This document shows positions 24,978-32,652 of a stretch of DNA of 40,591 bases, one piece after another. This DNA is from Lachnospiraceae bacterium UBA3386. Lineage in GTDB: Bacteria > Bacillota > Clostridia > Lachnospirales > Lachnospiraceae. The notes under the pieces were generated by a model that was not told where the DNA came from, searched no databases, and was given only the letters and a program-made list of their open reading frames with translations. The translations under genes and the position numbers were made by a program. The stretch's first letter is position 1. The number at the start of each line of letters is the position of its first letter. The DNA is taken from assembly GCA_002358875.1 (NCBI GenBank), contig DEPS01000143.1, forward strand, positions 1 to 40,591, read 5' to 3'.

Positions 24978-25605
24978 AGGCAAAGGTGTAGTCCTCTCCT
25001 TTTTCGGCCAGCATGGTAAGAAGCTTTTCCAAAAGGGCTGCCGTTTCGGGATGCATAAAGGAATCCGCCCTGCCGCCCCGATAGTAGGCAAGCGGAGACT
25101 GATCGGTGTATTTGTCTCCCAGATAGATCTTGCTGGCGGCGATGCGGTCCATGAGCATTTCCACCACGTATCGGCCCGGCATTTTGACCGGGACTAGCGG
25201 AGACTCTCCGTCCTTTCCACGCAGGTTGTAGTCGATCCAGTATTCGAAATGGTGGCGGTTTCTTCCTTTGTGATGGAGCCAGGAGGAGGAGTAGCCGATG
25301 TCCTCGCGCTCCGCGTTGTTGGGGCTTCTGTTACCCTGAAAATATCTGGCGCCGACCAAAAACTCTGTCGGAGAATATTTGGACAGATCGTGGATCAGGC
25401 CCTGACGGTAGAGACCGACCTTCCAGCAGCCCTTCAGGACCAGAATCTTGTGATGGGTGATGGTCTGAAGGTGAGCCAGAAATTTTTCCTTTGTGACCGG
25501 TGGACGGGGGCGCACGGAGGGTCTTCCGGTGTACATATGCACTCTGGCGTCATGCGAGGGAACAAGTATATGCGGTTTTACAGGCGAGCTGCTGCTCTTT
25601 CGCAT
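24952..25605 (-). CDS. DUF5662 family protein
   Basis: A 217-residue protein matching the DUF5662 pattern: HLQTITHHK, then LIHDLSKYSPTEF (His72, Asp73), then SSWLHHKGRNRHH (His111-112, His118-119). The conserved His/Asp set suggests a metal-binding, perhaps HD-like, helical fold, but no activity is established. The first 36 residues are basic and Pro/Ser-rich. The ATG at 25605 has GGAGG 9 bases upstream. It follows the GH13-like gene after 33 bases and overlaps the putative nuclease gene, so the three appear cotranscribed. Confidence 0.8.
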   Translation of the reverse strand: MRKSSSSPVKPHILVPSHDARVHMYTGRPSVRPRPPVTKEKFLAHLQTITHHKILVLKGCWKVGLYRQGLIHDLSKYSPTEFLVGARYFQGNRSPNNAEREDIGYSSSWLHHKGRNRHHFEYWIDYNLRGKDGESPLVPVKMPGRYVVEMLMDRIAASKIYLGDKYTDQSPLAYYRGGRADSFMHPETAALLEKLLTMLAEKGEDYTFAYVRKKLSK

Positions 25606-25638
25606 TTGTCAATACCTCCATCTGTACAAATCTGCTGA

Positions 25639-28002
25639 TCACGCTTTTCCCCTGTCCTTTGGCGGGAGGATTTTTCTTAAAGTGCGAAGGATGCGGGCGG
25701 TGCCGGGAGTATTTTTAAGGCCGCCTGTTTTCGCGCCGGGATCACTGCAGCTGTTTCTCCTGTGTCCTCTGCGAAGGAAGCTGAGGGCAGTTTTCTCCGG
25801 GGGGAGGGAAGCAATGCGCTCTTTTTCACGGTCTTTTGCATATGTATCCGGGTCAGGGAAGGCACGGAGGATCCGTATGGACCTGGGGGCCACGAAGACC
25901 TGGTGCCTGTCCTGTATCTCCATGGGGATGTCCAGGAAGCCCTTCTCTTCTTCTGTGTCAAAACAGACCTTCCAGCAATAGTACACGGGGAGCCTGGGAA
26001 GAGCCAGGGGCACTTCCTCCCAGTACATGTTGATGGCCAGGTAGATAAATGCCGGCTGTTTTTTCTGTCCTCTGCAGTTAAAGACGGGCATGCCGGGCCC
26101 GACGGGGATTATCTGTCCGGGGGTCTCCTTCTGGTTGTAGTTTTCACAAAATGCAATACCTATGCTGTGGCTTTGGGCGCCCAGATCCGGCATCCAGGCC
26201 CTGGCTCCGTGAAGAGAGACGTCCGGATATCCTATACCCAGATAATCAATATACTGGAAAGGCTTTTTGCTCCTGAAGACAGGGTGGTCTCTTTTAAATT
26301 CCGCCAGACGTCTGGTCAGTTCAGTGAGGGATCTCTTTTCACGGGAATCCGACCAGTCTGTCCAGGAGGTCTCATTGTCCTGACAGTAGGGGTTGTTGTT
26401 TCCGCCCTGGGAATTCATCCGTTCGTCTCCCTGCCAGATGAGGGGCGTCCCCTGGGAGAGGAAAAGCAGTGTCAGGAAATTGCGGATCTGTTTTCTGCGA
26501 AGAGAAAGGATTTCCTCAGAAGTGGTTTCTCCTTCTTCTCCGCAGTTCCAGCTGTAGTTGTCGGCAATGCCGTCGAGGCCGAATTCTCCGTTCGCCTCAT
26601 TGTGGCGCTCGTTATAGGAGACGAGATCTGCGAGCGTGAAGCCCTCATGTCCTGCGGCATAGCGAAGAATACCGCGGGAGGATGCGGGAACAGCGAGAAA
26701 GAGCTTGAGAAAGTCCTTCATCACGTATTCATCGCTCTTGACGAAGCAGCGAAGGAGGGTCTGGAAATCATCCTTACAGGTGATGACACAGGGGCGGGCG
26801 GCAGGGGCATCAGCGTCAGTGCCGGTGCCTGATTCGCCGTTTTTTACAGTTCCAGACTTTTTTCCGGGATAAGCTGAGCGCGTAAGGGAGGCATTTCCTG
26901 CAGAGGATCCGGAAGAACCCGGACCACCAGGGGCAGAGCCTTTCCCGTGTGCAGTACCCAGAATCTCTGTCACTTCGTATTCAACATCTTCTTTCTCTTC
27001 AGGGGGGAATCCGTCAAAAAACAGAGCAGCGTCTGTAAGAGAAGGATCCGATGCAATGGCCGTCGAAGAAGGAATGTGCCCCATGAGACGGAAGCCGTCA
27101 ACTCCAAAACGGGAAAGATAGAAACGGATGATCTCGATCTGTTCAGCGGTCTGAGTCAGTTTTGTAAAATGAAACTGAAGGATGACCCGCATTCCGGCAT
27201 CATGGAAGTCCCGGATCATCTGCGCGAACTGGTCCTGTGTCCCATATTCCGGACGGAGGGCATAGTAAAAGCCGCGTCCGAAGCCCCAGTAATTGGGCCT
27301 TTCCTTCATATCCCTGAGGGGATCTCCCTTGGGGCCGACAGGCCATGCGCGGAGGGCTTCCTCCATTGTTTTATACTGTACAGGACGGTCCTTGCGTTCG
27401 GGCACGGTAAGATAGACAGGCATGATCTCCACGGCCGTGGCGCCAAGCTCCTTGAGATAGGGAATCATTGCGGAGACACCTGTAAAGGTCCCTCTGCCGG
27501 GGAAATTTTCCTCTTTGGCAGCAGTAAGCCCCTTTACATGCAGGCCGTAGACCACCTGATCCGCCCAGTCAGCGGGGGGCAGGGGGGTTAAAGGTTCCTG
27601 CTGTCCGCCGGCTTCAGAAAGAAGCTCCGAGGCACGCAGGGGGAAACAGCTGCAGGCTTCAACCTCCAGACAGTCCTCTGACGTGGAGTTTTCATTTTCC
27701 TGTTTTAAAGTTATTTTCTGCACGGAAAAAGCCATTGGATCAAGGATCCAGCGGCCTGCGCTGCGGTAGCGGTAGAGCCATTCTTTAGCGTTAAAGGGTC
27801 TGATCCGCACCGAATAGACCCTGCCGACGCGGAAATCGTCCGTCAGGGCGATATTACAGGTTTCCCCGTCCGGAATATGGATGAGCTGAAGCTCAAGATC
27901 ATTCCCGAAATGGCAGACGGTACTAAATACCACACCGTCTCCATGGGGAAGGATACAGGGCCTGACTGCATTGGCAGGACGGACTTCAAAGACAAAACTC
28001 AA
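25639..28002 (-). CDS. GlgX-like glycogen debranching enzyme homologue, predicted catalytically inactive
   Basis: A 787-residue GH13 protein. It has an N-terminal CBM48-like beta domain, then NYWGFGRGFYYAL, LADLVSYNERHNEANGE, NYSWNCGEEG and QGGNNNPYCQDNETSW, all diagnostic of the GlgX/isoamylase type. However, the catalytic positions are changed: GVDGFRLMGH has Met307 where the nucleophile Asp is expected, no AEPW-like acid/base segment is visible, and the conserved HD is HE (His452, Glu453). Region I is FHFTK instead of the DVVxNH pattern. A Gly/Ser-rich insertion (about 351-404) lies where the acid/base region should be. The start is TTG (28000-28002) with AGGAGG about 7 bases upstream. The frame is intact, so it is not a pseudogene in the simple sense; a binding or regulatory role is possible. 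Confidence 0.85.
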   Translation of the reverse strand: MSFVFEVRPANAVRPCILPHGDGVVFSTVCHFGNDLELQLIHIPDGETCNIALTDDFRVGRVYSVRIRPFNAKEWLYRYRSAGRWILDPMAFSVQKITLKQENENSTSEDCLEVEACSCFPLRASELLSEAGGQQEPLTPLPPADWADQVVYGLHVKGLTAAKEENFPGRGTFTGVSAMIPYLKELGATAVEIMPVYLTVPERKDRPVQYKTMEEALRAWPVGPKGDPLRDMKERPNYWGFGRGFYYALRPEYGTQDQFAQMIRDFHDAGMRVILQFHFTKLTQTAEQIEIIRFYLSRFGVDGFRLMGHIPSSTAIASDPSLTDAALFFDGFPPEEKEDVEYEVTEILGTAHGKGSAPGGPGSSGSSAGNASLTRSAYPGKKSGTVKNGESGTGTDADAPAARPCVITCKDDFQTLLRCFVKSDEYVMKDFLKLFLAVPASSRGILRYAAGHEGFTLADLVSYNERHNEANGEFGLDGIADNYSWNCGEEGETTSEEILSLRRKQIRNFLTLLFLSQGTPLIWQGDERMNSQGGNNNPYCQDNETSWTDWSDSREKRSLTELTRRLAEFKRDHPVFRSKKPFQYIDYLGIGYPDVSLHGARAWMPDLGAQSHSIGIAFCENYNQKETPGQIIPVGPGMPVFNCRGQKKQPAFIYLAINMYWEEVPLALPRLPVYYCWKVCFDTEEEKGFLDIPMEIQDRHQVFVAPRSIRILRAFPDPDTYAKDREKERIASLPPEKTALSFLRRGHRRNSCSDPGAKTGGLKNTPGTARILRTLRKILPPKDRGKA

Positions 28003-28206
28003 GGCAGCCTCCTTCCTGTATCGATCCCGAAAAGTATCTGATACAAAGTAATTCTGAGATTAAGCAATTACCTGGAAAAATAAGGGTGAATATTCAGCTT
28101 TTTATGGGTCGCAGAGTTTTTGGTTGTCAACAAATCAGATTATAGCACGAACGCGGAAAAAGAGCGAATAGTTTTGATTTATTGCGGCATGGGGTAAAGG
28201 TTTGAG
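28003..28206 (-). promoter_or_regulatory. Intergenic leader with extended -10 promoter before the GH13-like gene
   Basis: This 204-base gap holds a perfect extended -10, TGC-TATAAT, on the minus strand with TATAAT at 28139-28144. No good -35 sits 17 bases upstream, as is common for extended -10 promoters. The transcript would have an untranslated leader of about 130 bases; a TTGACA-like hexamer follows at about 28123-28128 but lacks a matching -10. No terminator hairpin was seen after the PHP gene. Confidence 0.55.
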
Positions 28207-29073
28207 TCAGGCTAATGTTCTGACCCTGTTCAGAAAACTGACCATACCGGGTACAGGCGGCGTATCCTGATCCATTTTGGTATCTCCGAGGCTGACCGGC
28301 TTGTTTTTACCGTGGTAATCGCTTCCTGCAGTCACATAAAGGCCAAAGCGGTCAGCATATTCAAGCATCTGTTTAATAAGGTCAGGCGAAAAGCCGGAAT
28401 AAAATGCCTCCACTCCTTCAAGACCGAATCCGGTCAGGCGTTTGAGACGATTCACCATTTCATCATCGACGATCATCTGACTTCCGCTTCCGAAAAAGGG
28501 GTGGGCCAGAACCGGAACTCCGCCGGCTTTGAGGATGCCCCGGACCGCTTCCTCAGGGTGCAGATATTCGGTCTTGAACTTAAGCCTGTTGATGTAATCC
28601 AGGATCGCTTCCTCTTTTGTTTTCGCAAACCCGAGTTTGACCATCAATTTACCTATATGAGGCTTTCCGGGATTGTCCATGGCAAGGAGATTTCTGATCG
28701 AATCCTCGGGAAAAACAAAGCCGAATTCCTTTTCCAGAAAATCCAGCCTGGCCATGACCTTTTTCATCCGGAAACGATGCCCCTTCTCGACAAGACTTTG
28801 GATCGCCTCCGTCTCCGGATCGAAGCCATATCCAAGAATATGATACTTCCCAAACCCGTCTTTGCATGAAAATTCCACGCCGTTTATAAATTCAGGATCC
28901 CCTTGTTTCAGGCAAGCCCTGATGATCCTGCATCCCTTGACGGCATCGTGGTCTGTCACGGCAAATACCGTAATACCTGCGTCCCTGACGCGGCCGATAA
29001 TCTCTTCCGGTGTATCACTTCCGTCAGAAACTGTCGTGTGCATATGCAGATCGATTTTTTCTTTCCTGCACAT
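28207..29073 (-). CDS. PHP-domain phosphoesterase (3',5'-nucleoside bisphosphate phosphatase type)
   Basis: The 288-residue protein is a stand-alone PHP metalloenzyme of the YciV/TrpH type, whose characterised members dephosphorylate 3',5'-bisphosphonucleotides and trim RNA 5' ends. Metal-binding motifs are all present: DLHMHTTVSDG, TDHD, NGVEFS, LAHPFFG and GSDYHG. The ATG at 29073 has GGAG and AGGA close upstream. It is probably a single-gene transcript: its leader (29074-29227) holds an extended -10 and unusual tandem repeats. The substrate assignment is by family only. Confidence 0.9.
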   Translation of the reverse strand: MCRKEKIDLHMHTTVSDGSDTPEEIIGRVRDAGITVFAVTDHDAVKGCRIIRACLKQGDPEFINGVEFSCKDGFGKYHILGYGFDPETEAIQSLVEKGHRFRMKKVMARLDFLEKEFGFVFPEDSIRNLLAMDNPGKPHIGKLMVKLGFAKTKEEAILDYINRLKFKTEYLHPEEAVRGILKAGGVPVLAHPFFGSGSQMIVDDEMVNRLKRLTGFGLEGVEAFYSGFSPDLIKQMLEYADRFGLYVTAGSDYHGKNKPVSLGDTKMDQDTPPVPGMVSFLNRVRTLA

Positions 29074-29121
29074 AATCCTGCTCCATTAGCTGTAATAGCA
29101 TAAATTCGCTGATGTTCTTAG

Positions 29122-29216
29122 CAATGTACTGCCAGAGCTCTCTGCAATGTTCTGTTGATGCTTTCCTACAATGTGCTTGTGCTGCTCTCTGGCAATGTAC
29201 TTCCGAAGCACTTTGA
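29122..29216. repeat. Degenerate 23-24-bp tandem repeats in the PHP gene leader
   Basis: The motif CAATGTxCT recurs at 29122, 29145, 29169 and 29193, i.e. at spacings of 23, 24 and 24 bases, with a weaker relative just before (near 29110). Parts between the motifs are also similar (for example AGAGCTCTCTG, GCTGCTCTCTGG). In the transcript the motif reads AGxACATTG. There are no distinct spacers and the units are contiguous, so it is not a CRISPR. Confidence 0.65.
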
Positions 29217-29221
29217 AAAGT

Positions 29222-29227
29222 ATTTTA
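29222..29227 (-). promoter_or_regulatory. Extended -10 promoter candidate for the PHP gene
   Basis: TGT-TAAAAT on the minus strand, with TAAAAT at 29222-29227, is an extended -10 element; the -35 is poor. Transcription from here would include the whole tandem-repeat block in a leader of about 140 bases. Just upstream lies a 7-bp inverted repeat, TGTAACG (29259-29265) and CGTTACA (29288-29294), which could be a regulator site. The gap 29228-29305 holds nothing else I can name. Confidence 0.4.
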
Positions 29228-29305
29228 ACACAAAGGCTTTGGAAAAATATGAACAAAGTGTAACGATTCAGTACAGAGGGCCGTATGCGTTACATAGCTG
29301 ACTTT

Positions 29306-31339
29306 TCAGCTTCCGGAGGCAGAATGTATGAAAGGACGAAGGAAACGGGATGGAGCGGCCGGTCTGTCCGGCGTCCCCTCCAGAAAACAGATCGTGAGAC
29401 TTTTTTTCGCCCTTGTCATGGCGACATACAAAAGCCTCCGCTCCTCTTCTATTTCCTCTTCCGACCAGGCCTTTCTTGACGGAATGTTTCCTTCATTGAG
29501 ATCCGGTATAAAAACCTCTTCAAATTCAAGCCCTTTGCAGGCGTGCATGGTAATTATATTGACGCCGGTTTTCTGTGCATGATCTGTGTTTGAGGCGGGG
29601 GCTGCAGCTTTCTTTGTATTCTCCGTCCCGGTTTTTCTTTCCTCCCGGGCTGAAAGCTCTTCCAGCCGGGACAGCCAATCAAGTGGATCACTGTATTCTT
29701 TTGCCTCAAGTGACAGTTCAGAGAGAACATCGCCCGCGTTTTTGTACGATTCCTGTGCGAAGGACCGGTATCCGACGGAGTCAAATAGATACCGGAGCGA
29801 ATACACCGGAGAGAGGGATGATAAAAGGTCGAGATCTTCGAAAAGCTCCTGGGCGGCATCCTTTTCAAAGCCTGCCCGGGCCAGCATTTCCTGGCGGCTG
29901 AGGTTTTCACGGGGTATAAAAAATCCCGAAAGATAACGTTCCGGTCTGTTCATGATCCGTATGAGTCCCTGCCTGAGATCAGCTGTGTCTTTTCGGGCGT
30001 AAAGGCCTGTCCGGTCTTTTTCCAAGCGCAGGGCGCACCGGTAGTAAGCGCAGAGGTCTTTCAGAATCTGTGTCCTGGAAGACGGGAACTGTTTCATGCG
30101 AGTTTTTGTTCCTTCCGCCTTGAAGGGGATCCCGTTTTTTGAAAGGACATACAAAAAGGCCGATGCGCCGGTATGCGTGCGGAAAATCACGGCGGTCCGG
30201 GACAGTCTCTCTGGTTCCATACTTTTTAGGGTGGAGGCGAGAAATGCATATTCTGCCCCGGGGTCGCTGAAGGGGCGCAGGAAAAAAGCTCCCTTTTCCG
30301 GGCTGCCGGCCTGGAAGGTCTTTTCAATACGGTTTTTGTTCTCCCGGATCAGCTTTGAGCCGGCGCTCAGCACTGAGCGGGAGCAGCGGTAGTTTGTCGT
30401 CAAAAAGATCTGTTTTCCGGGTAAATCAGCTGTTTTCTCACATACTTCTTCTTTGGAACAGATTTTGGCACCGACGCAGTAGTCCTGGAGAAAGCGCTGA
30501 ACGGTCCCGGGATCAGCTCCCCGAAAGCCGTAAATGGACTGGTCGTCATCCCCAACGACAAACAGGTTGTTCAGGGGTGCGGCCAGAAGGCGCAGAAGCT
30601 CATACTGTGTGCGGCTTACGTCCTGAAACTCATCCACAAGAATCCATTTAAAGCGGCTCCGCCACAGGTTCAGGATTTCAGGATTTTCTGTAAGCAGCGC
30701 TCTGCATTTCAGGATCATGTCGTCGAAATCCAGACAGCCCCTGTTCTGAAGATAAGCGTCGTAAACGCGTACAATTCCTGGCAGCCAGGGCTGGCGGGGA
30801 CATGGCAGGCCGTTTTTGGACCGGCTGATGAGCTGCTGAAGCTCCTCCGGGGTCATTTTTTCGGGAAGGAAAGAGGGGCGGTCTTCGCACAGGCGGCGAA
30901 GATAGTTTCTTTTCACAGCCGGTTCTACCATGCGCAGCCTTCCGTGTGAGGATTCCTGGAGGATCCTGAAAAATACTGCATGAAATGTGCCGAATACCAC
31001 CTCTGCGGCCCCGCCCTGCGCCATGTGGCGGGAGCGCATCTCTGCTGCAGCCGCCCTGGAAAAAGTCAGCACTAAAATGGAAGACGGCAAAACCTCCAGT
31101 GACCTGATCAGGTACTGGATCCTCTTCACGAGGACGAAGGTTTTGCCGCTTCCCGGGCCTGCAATGACGGCACAGGGCCCCGCCCCGTGGCAGATGGCGG
31201 TTTCCTGTGCCGGATTTGACTTTCTGTCAGAATCCCCTTTGACAGGGGCCTTCTTTAATGAATTCTTTTTTTCTGTATTCTGATTCACTGTGTCCTGTTT
31301 CACTGCTTGGTGTTTCAGGCAGGTATCCATGAAAACCAT
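29306..31339 (-). CDS. UvrD/PcrA-type superfamily 1 DNA helicase
   Basis: A 677-residue ATP-dependent 3'-5' DNA helicase. Motifs in order: AGPGSGKT (Walker A, about 60-67), LTFSRAAAAEM, VDEFQDVS (Walker B), VVGDDDQSIYGFRGA, TTNYRCS, ITMHACKGLEFEEVFIPDL and LLYVAMTRAKKSL. It starts with about 45 lysine-rich residues before the helicase core. It is shorter than PcrA (about 720-740) and lacks the usual C-terminal extension, so it is probably an accessory UvrD-like helicase rather than the main PcrA. The ATG at 31339 has AGG upstream. It follows the beta-helix protein gene after 38 bases. Confidence 0.92.
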   Translation of the reverse strand: MVFMDTCLKHQAVKQDTVNQNTEKKNSLKKAPVKGDSDRKSNPAQETAICHGAGPCAVIAGPGSGKTFVLVKRIQYLIRSLEVLPSSILVLTFSRAAAAEMRSRHMAQGGAAEVVFGTFHAVFFRILQESSHGRLRMVEPAVKRNYLRRLCEDRPSFLPEKMTPEELQQLISRSKNGLPCPRQPWLPGIVRVYDAYLQNRGCLDFDDMILKCRALLTENPEILNLWRSRFKWILVDEFQDVSRTQYELLRLLAAPLNNLFVVGDDDQSIYGFRGADPGTVQRFLQDYCVGAKICSKEEVCEKTADLPGKQIFLTTNYRCSRSVLSAGSKLIRENKNRIEKTFQAGSPEKGAFFLRPFSDPGAEYAFLASTLKSMEPERLSRTAVIFRTHTGASAFLYVLSKNGIPFKAEGTKTRMKQFPSSRTQILKDLCAYYRCALRLEKDRTGLYARKDTADLRQGLIRIMNRPERYLSGFFIPRENLSRQEMLARAGFEKDAAQELFEDLDLLSSLSPVYSLRYLFDSVGYRSFAQESYKNAGDVLSELSLEAKEYSDPLDWLSRLEELSAREERKTGTENTKKAAAPASNTDHAQKTGVNIITMHACKGLEFEEVFIPDLNEGNIPSRKAWSEEEIEEERRLLYVAMTRAKKSLTICFLEGTPDRPAAPSRFLRPFIHSASGS

Positions 31340-31377
31340 ATTAACCTGCGAAGCCGTTCCCTGAGGATTTCTGTTTT

Positions 31378-32520
31378 TTACAGACTGTTTCTGATCTTAT
31401 CGGCGCAGGAGACGATCCAGTCGTGAAGCAGGGATTTCTTATCGACAGACAGAGACCATATCCACTTGTCATATTCAAGCTCCGGCTTCCAATCAATATT
31501 GACATTAAGCTCAGGGAAATCCTCTTTAAGACAGGCTTCGTTTAAGAGTTCTGCGCCCCACTGAGTGGCAAAGCTTTTATATCTCTTGACCCGTTCTTTT
31601 ACGCATTCATCAAGTGTTTCCAGTGCACCGGTGTAAACCAGAGACAATTCTTCGTTATTGCAAAGCGCGCTCCGTTTCAGCCTGACATGGGTGTACCAGG
31701 CTTTGAGGGCGTAAAGCTGGGCGAGGTACTCGACGTTGCTTTCGCGTTTAAGGCGAATGTGCTTTTCCGAAGGCTGGCTGGTGCTGTATGAGAAGGGCTT
31801 CTCGAAATCAGGGGTTTTGCCGGAAAACATGGTATCATCCGGGACTGACCTGCGAAGAACCTGACCGGCAATGGTCATGGAACCAAAGCCGATCTCCTTG
31901 GGACCGACTATACCGCTCATTCCGCCCAGGAAGATGGGAGGCTTGTCGAGGAAGACGCCCTCGGTGACAGTTCCGATCAGGGAAGGTGTCGCCTTGTCTC
32001 CGGATTCACTCCAGGGTGTGAAGTTAAAATGGATAAAGCCGCTGCCAACCTCAGTGTGGATCTTGCGGGAAAGGCCGCCGGAAAGCAGGGCGTCACAGAA
32101 ATTAATGAGAGAGCCCATGGTCACACCATACATCATAATAGTCTGCTTGAGACCCACGGCATGGGCTGTGTTGGCCTCCTCCTCAAGGAGGGTGCCGGCG
32201 CGGAGATGGCAGCTGCCGCCCGCCTTGGCCCGGGGGAGAAGTGTAGAACCCGCGACATAGCCGCTTGCGATGGATGCTCCCTGGCCGATGACGGAGTCGT
32301 CAACCGTGGCGGGGCCTTCGGTACCGATTTTTGCGCCGGTGCCAATGAGGGTGCGGCTTCCTGTAAGACGTACTCCGGGATATAAAACACTGCCCGGATA
32401 GATCCTGTCAGGATCAACATCAGGGGATACATAGACCTGTCTGGGGTCGATTATTTTTACCCCCTTGTTTTCAAGGATGTTTAAGGTGTTTTCTATACTG
32501 TTATTTGTGGTATTTCTCAT
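31378..32520 (-). CDS. Left-handed beta-helix protein, GlmU-C-like, lacking a nucleotidyltransferase domain
   Basis: The 380-residue protein is often annotated as UDP-N-acetylglucosamine pyrophosphorylase, but it has no N-terminal nucleotidyltransferase domain or LAAGxGTRM motif. Residues about 30-245 show hexapeptide-like repeats (VYPG-type GSVLYPGVRLTG, TLIGTGAKIG, DSVIGQGASIASG, FLGGMSGIVGPKEIG), which form a left-handed beta helix as in acyltransferases and GlmU C-terminal domains. The remaining C-terminal part is helical with many Lys, Trp and Tyr (about 270-380). Activity is unknown. The ATG at 32520 has AGGGGA upstream. It lies downstream of gltX, separated by repeat copy B. Confidence 0.8.
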   Translation of the reverse strand: MRNTTNNSIENTLNILENKGVKIIDPRQVYVSPDVDPDRIYPGSVLYPGVRLTGSRTLIGTGAKIGTEGPATVDDSVIGQGASIASGYVAGSTLLPRAKAGGSCHLRAGTLLEEEANTAHAVGLKQTIMMYGVTMGSLINFCDALLSGGLSRKIHTEVGSGFIHFNFTPWSESGDKATPSLIGTVTEGVFLDKPPIFLGGMSGIVGPKEIGFGSMTIAGQVLRRSVPDDTMFSGKTPDFEKPFSYSTSQPSEKHIRLKRESNVEYLAQLYALKAWYTHVRLKRSALCNNEELSLVYTGALETLDECVKERVKRYKSFATQWGAELLNEACLKEDFPELNVNIDWKPELEYDKWIWSLSVDKKSLLHDWIVSCADKIRNSL

Positions 32521-32585
32521 TTTGTATATCCCCTACTTCTTTGGTTCTGTATAATGTCCTGCAGCTCAGATTTTTTGTTGTCCTG

Positions 32586-32645
32586 CTGACTGTACGGCTG
32601 GAGCGCTTTGGCGCGCCTGCATAAATGCAGGATGCAGCCGTACAG
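32586..32645 (+). repeat. Palindromic intergenic repeat, copy B (60 bp)
   Basis: Reads on the plus strand as copy A reads on the minus strand: CTGACTGTACGGCTGGAGCG..., an inner CCTGCATAAATGCAGG hairpin and AGCCGTACAG. It begins 7 bases downstream of the gltX stop (minus-strand sense). In both A and B one end lies within about 10 bases of a stop codon, which suggests a role or tolerated insertion at transcript 3' ends. Confidence 0.8.
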
Positions 32646-32652
32646 ATCAAAG

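Noticed and set aside
24978..25091. Longer start of the putative nuclease gene
   Set aside because: The extension is wholly inside the DUF5662 gene and its residues (Trp/Pro/Cys-rich) look like out-of-frame translation.
25762..26832. 356-codon plus-strand open frame
   Set aside because: Antisense to the GH13-like gene, with no family signature or suitable ribosome binding site context.
25639..28002. GH13-like gene as a decaying pseudogene
   Set aside because: The frame is intact over 787 codons with good start signals and conserved structural motifs; only catalytic positions are changed.
29110..29216. CRISPR array
   Set aside because: The repeats are degenerate, contiguous and lack unique spacers; no cas genes are present.
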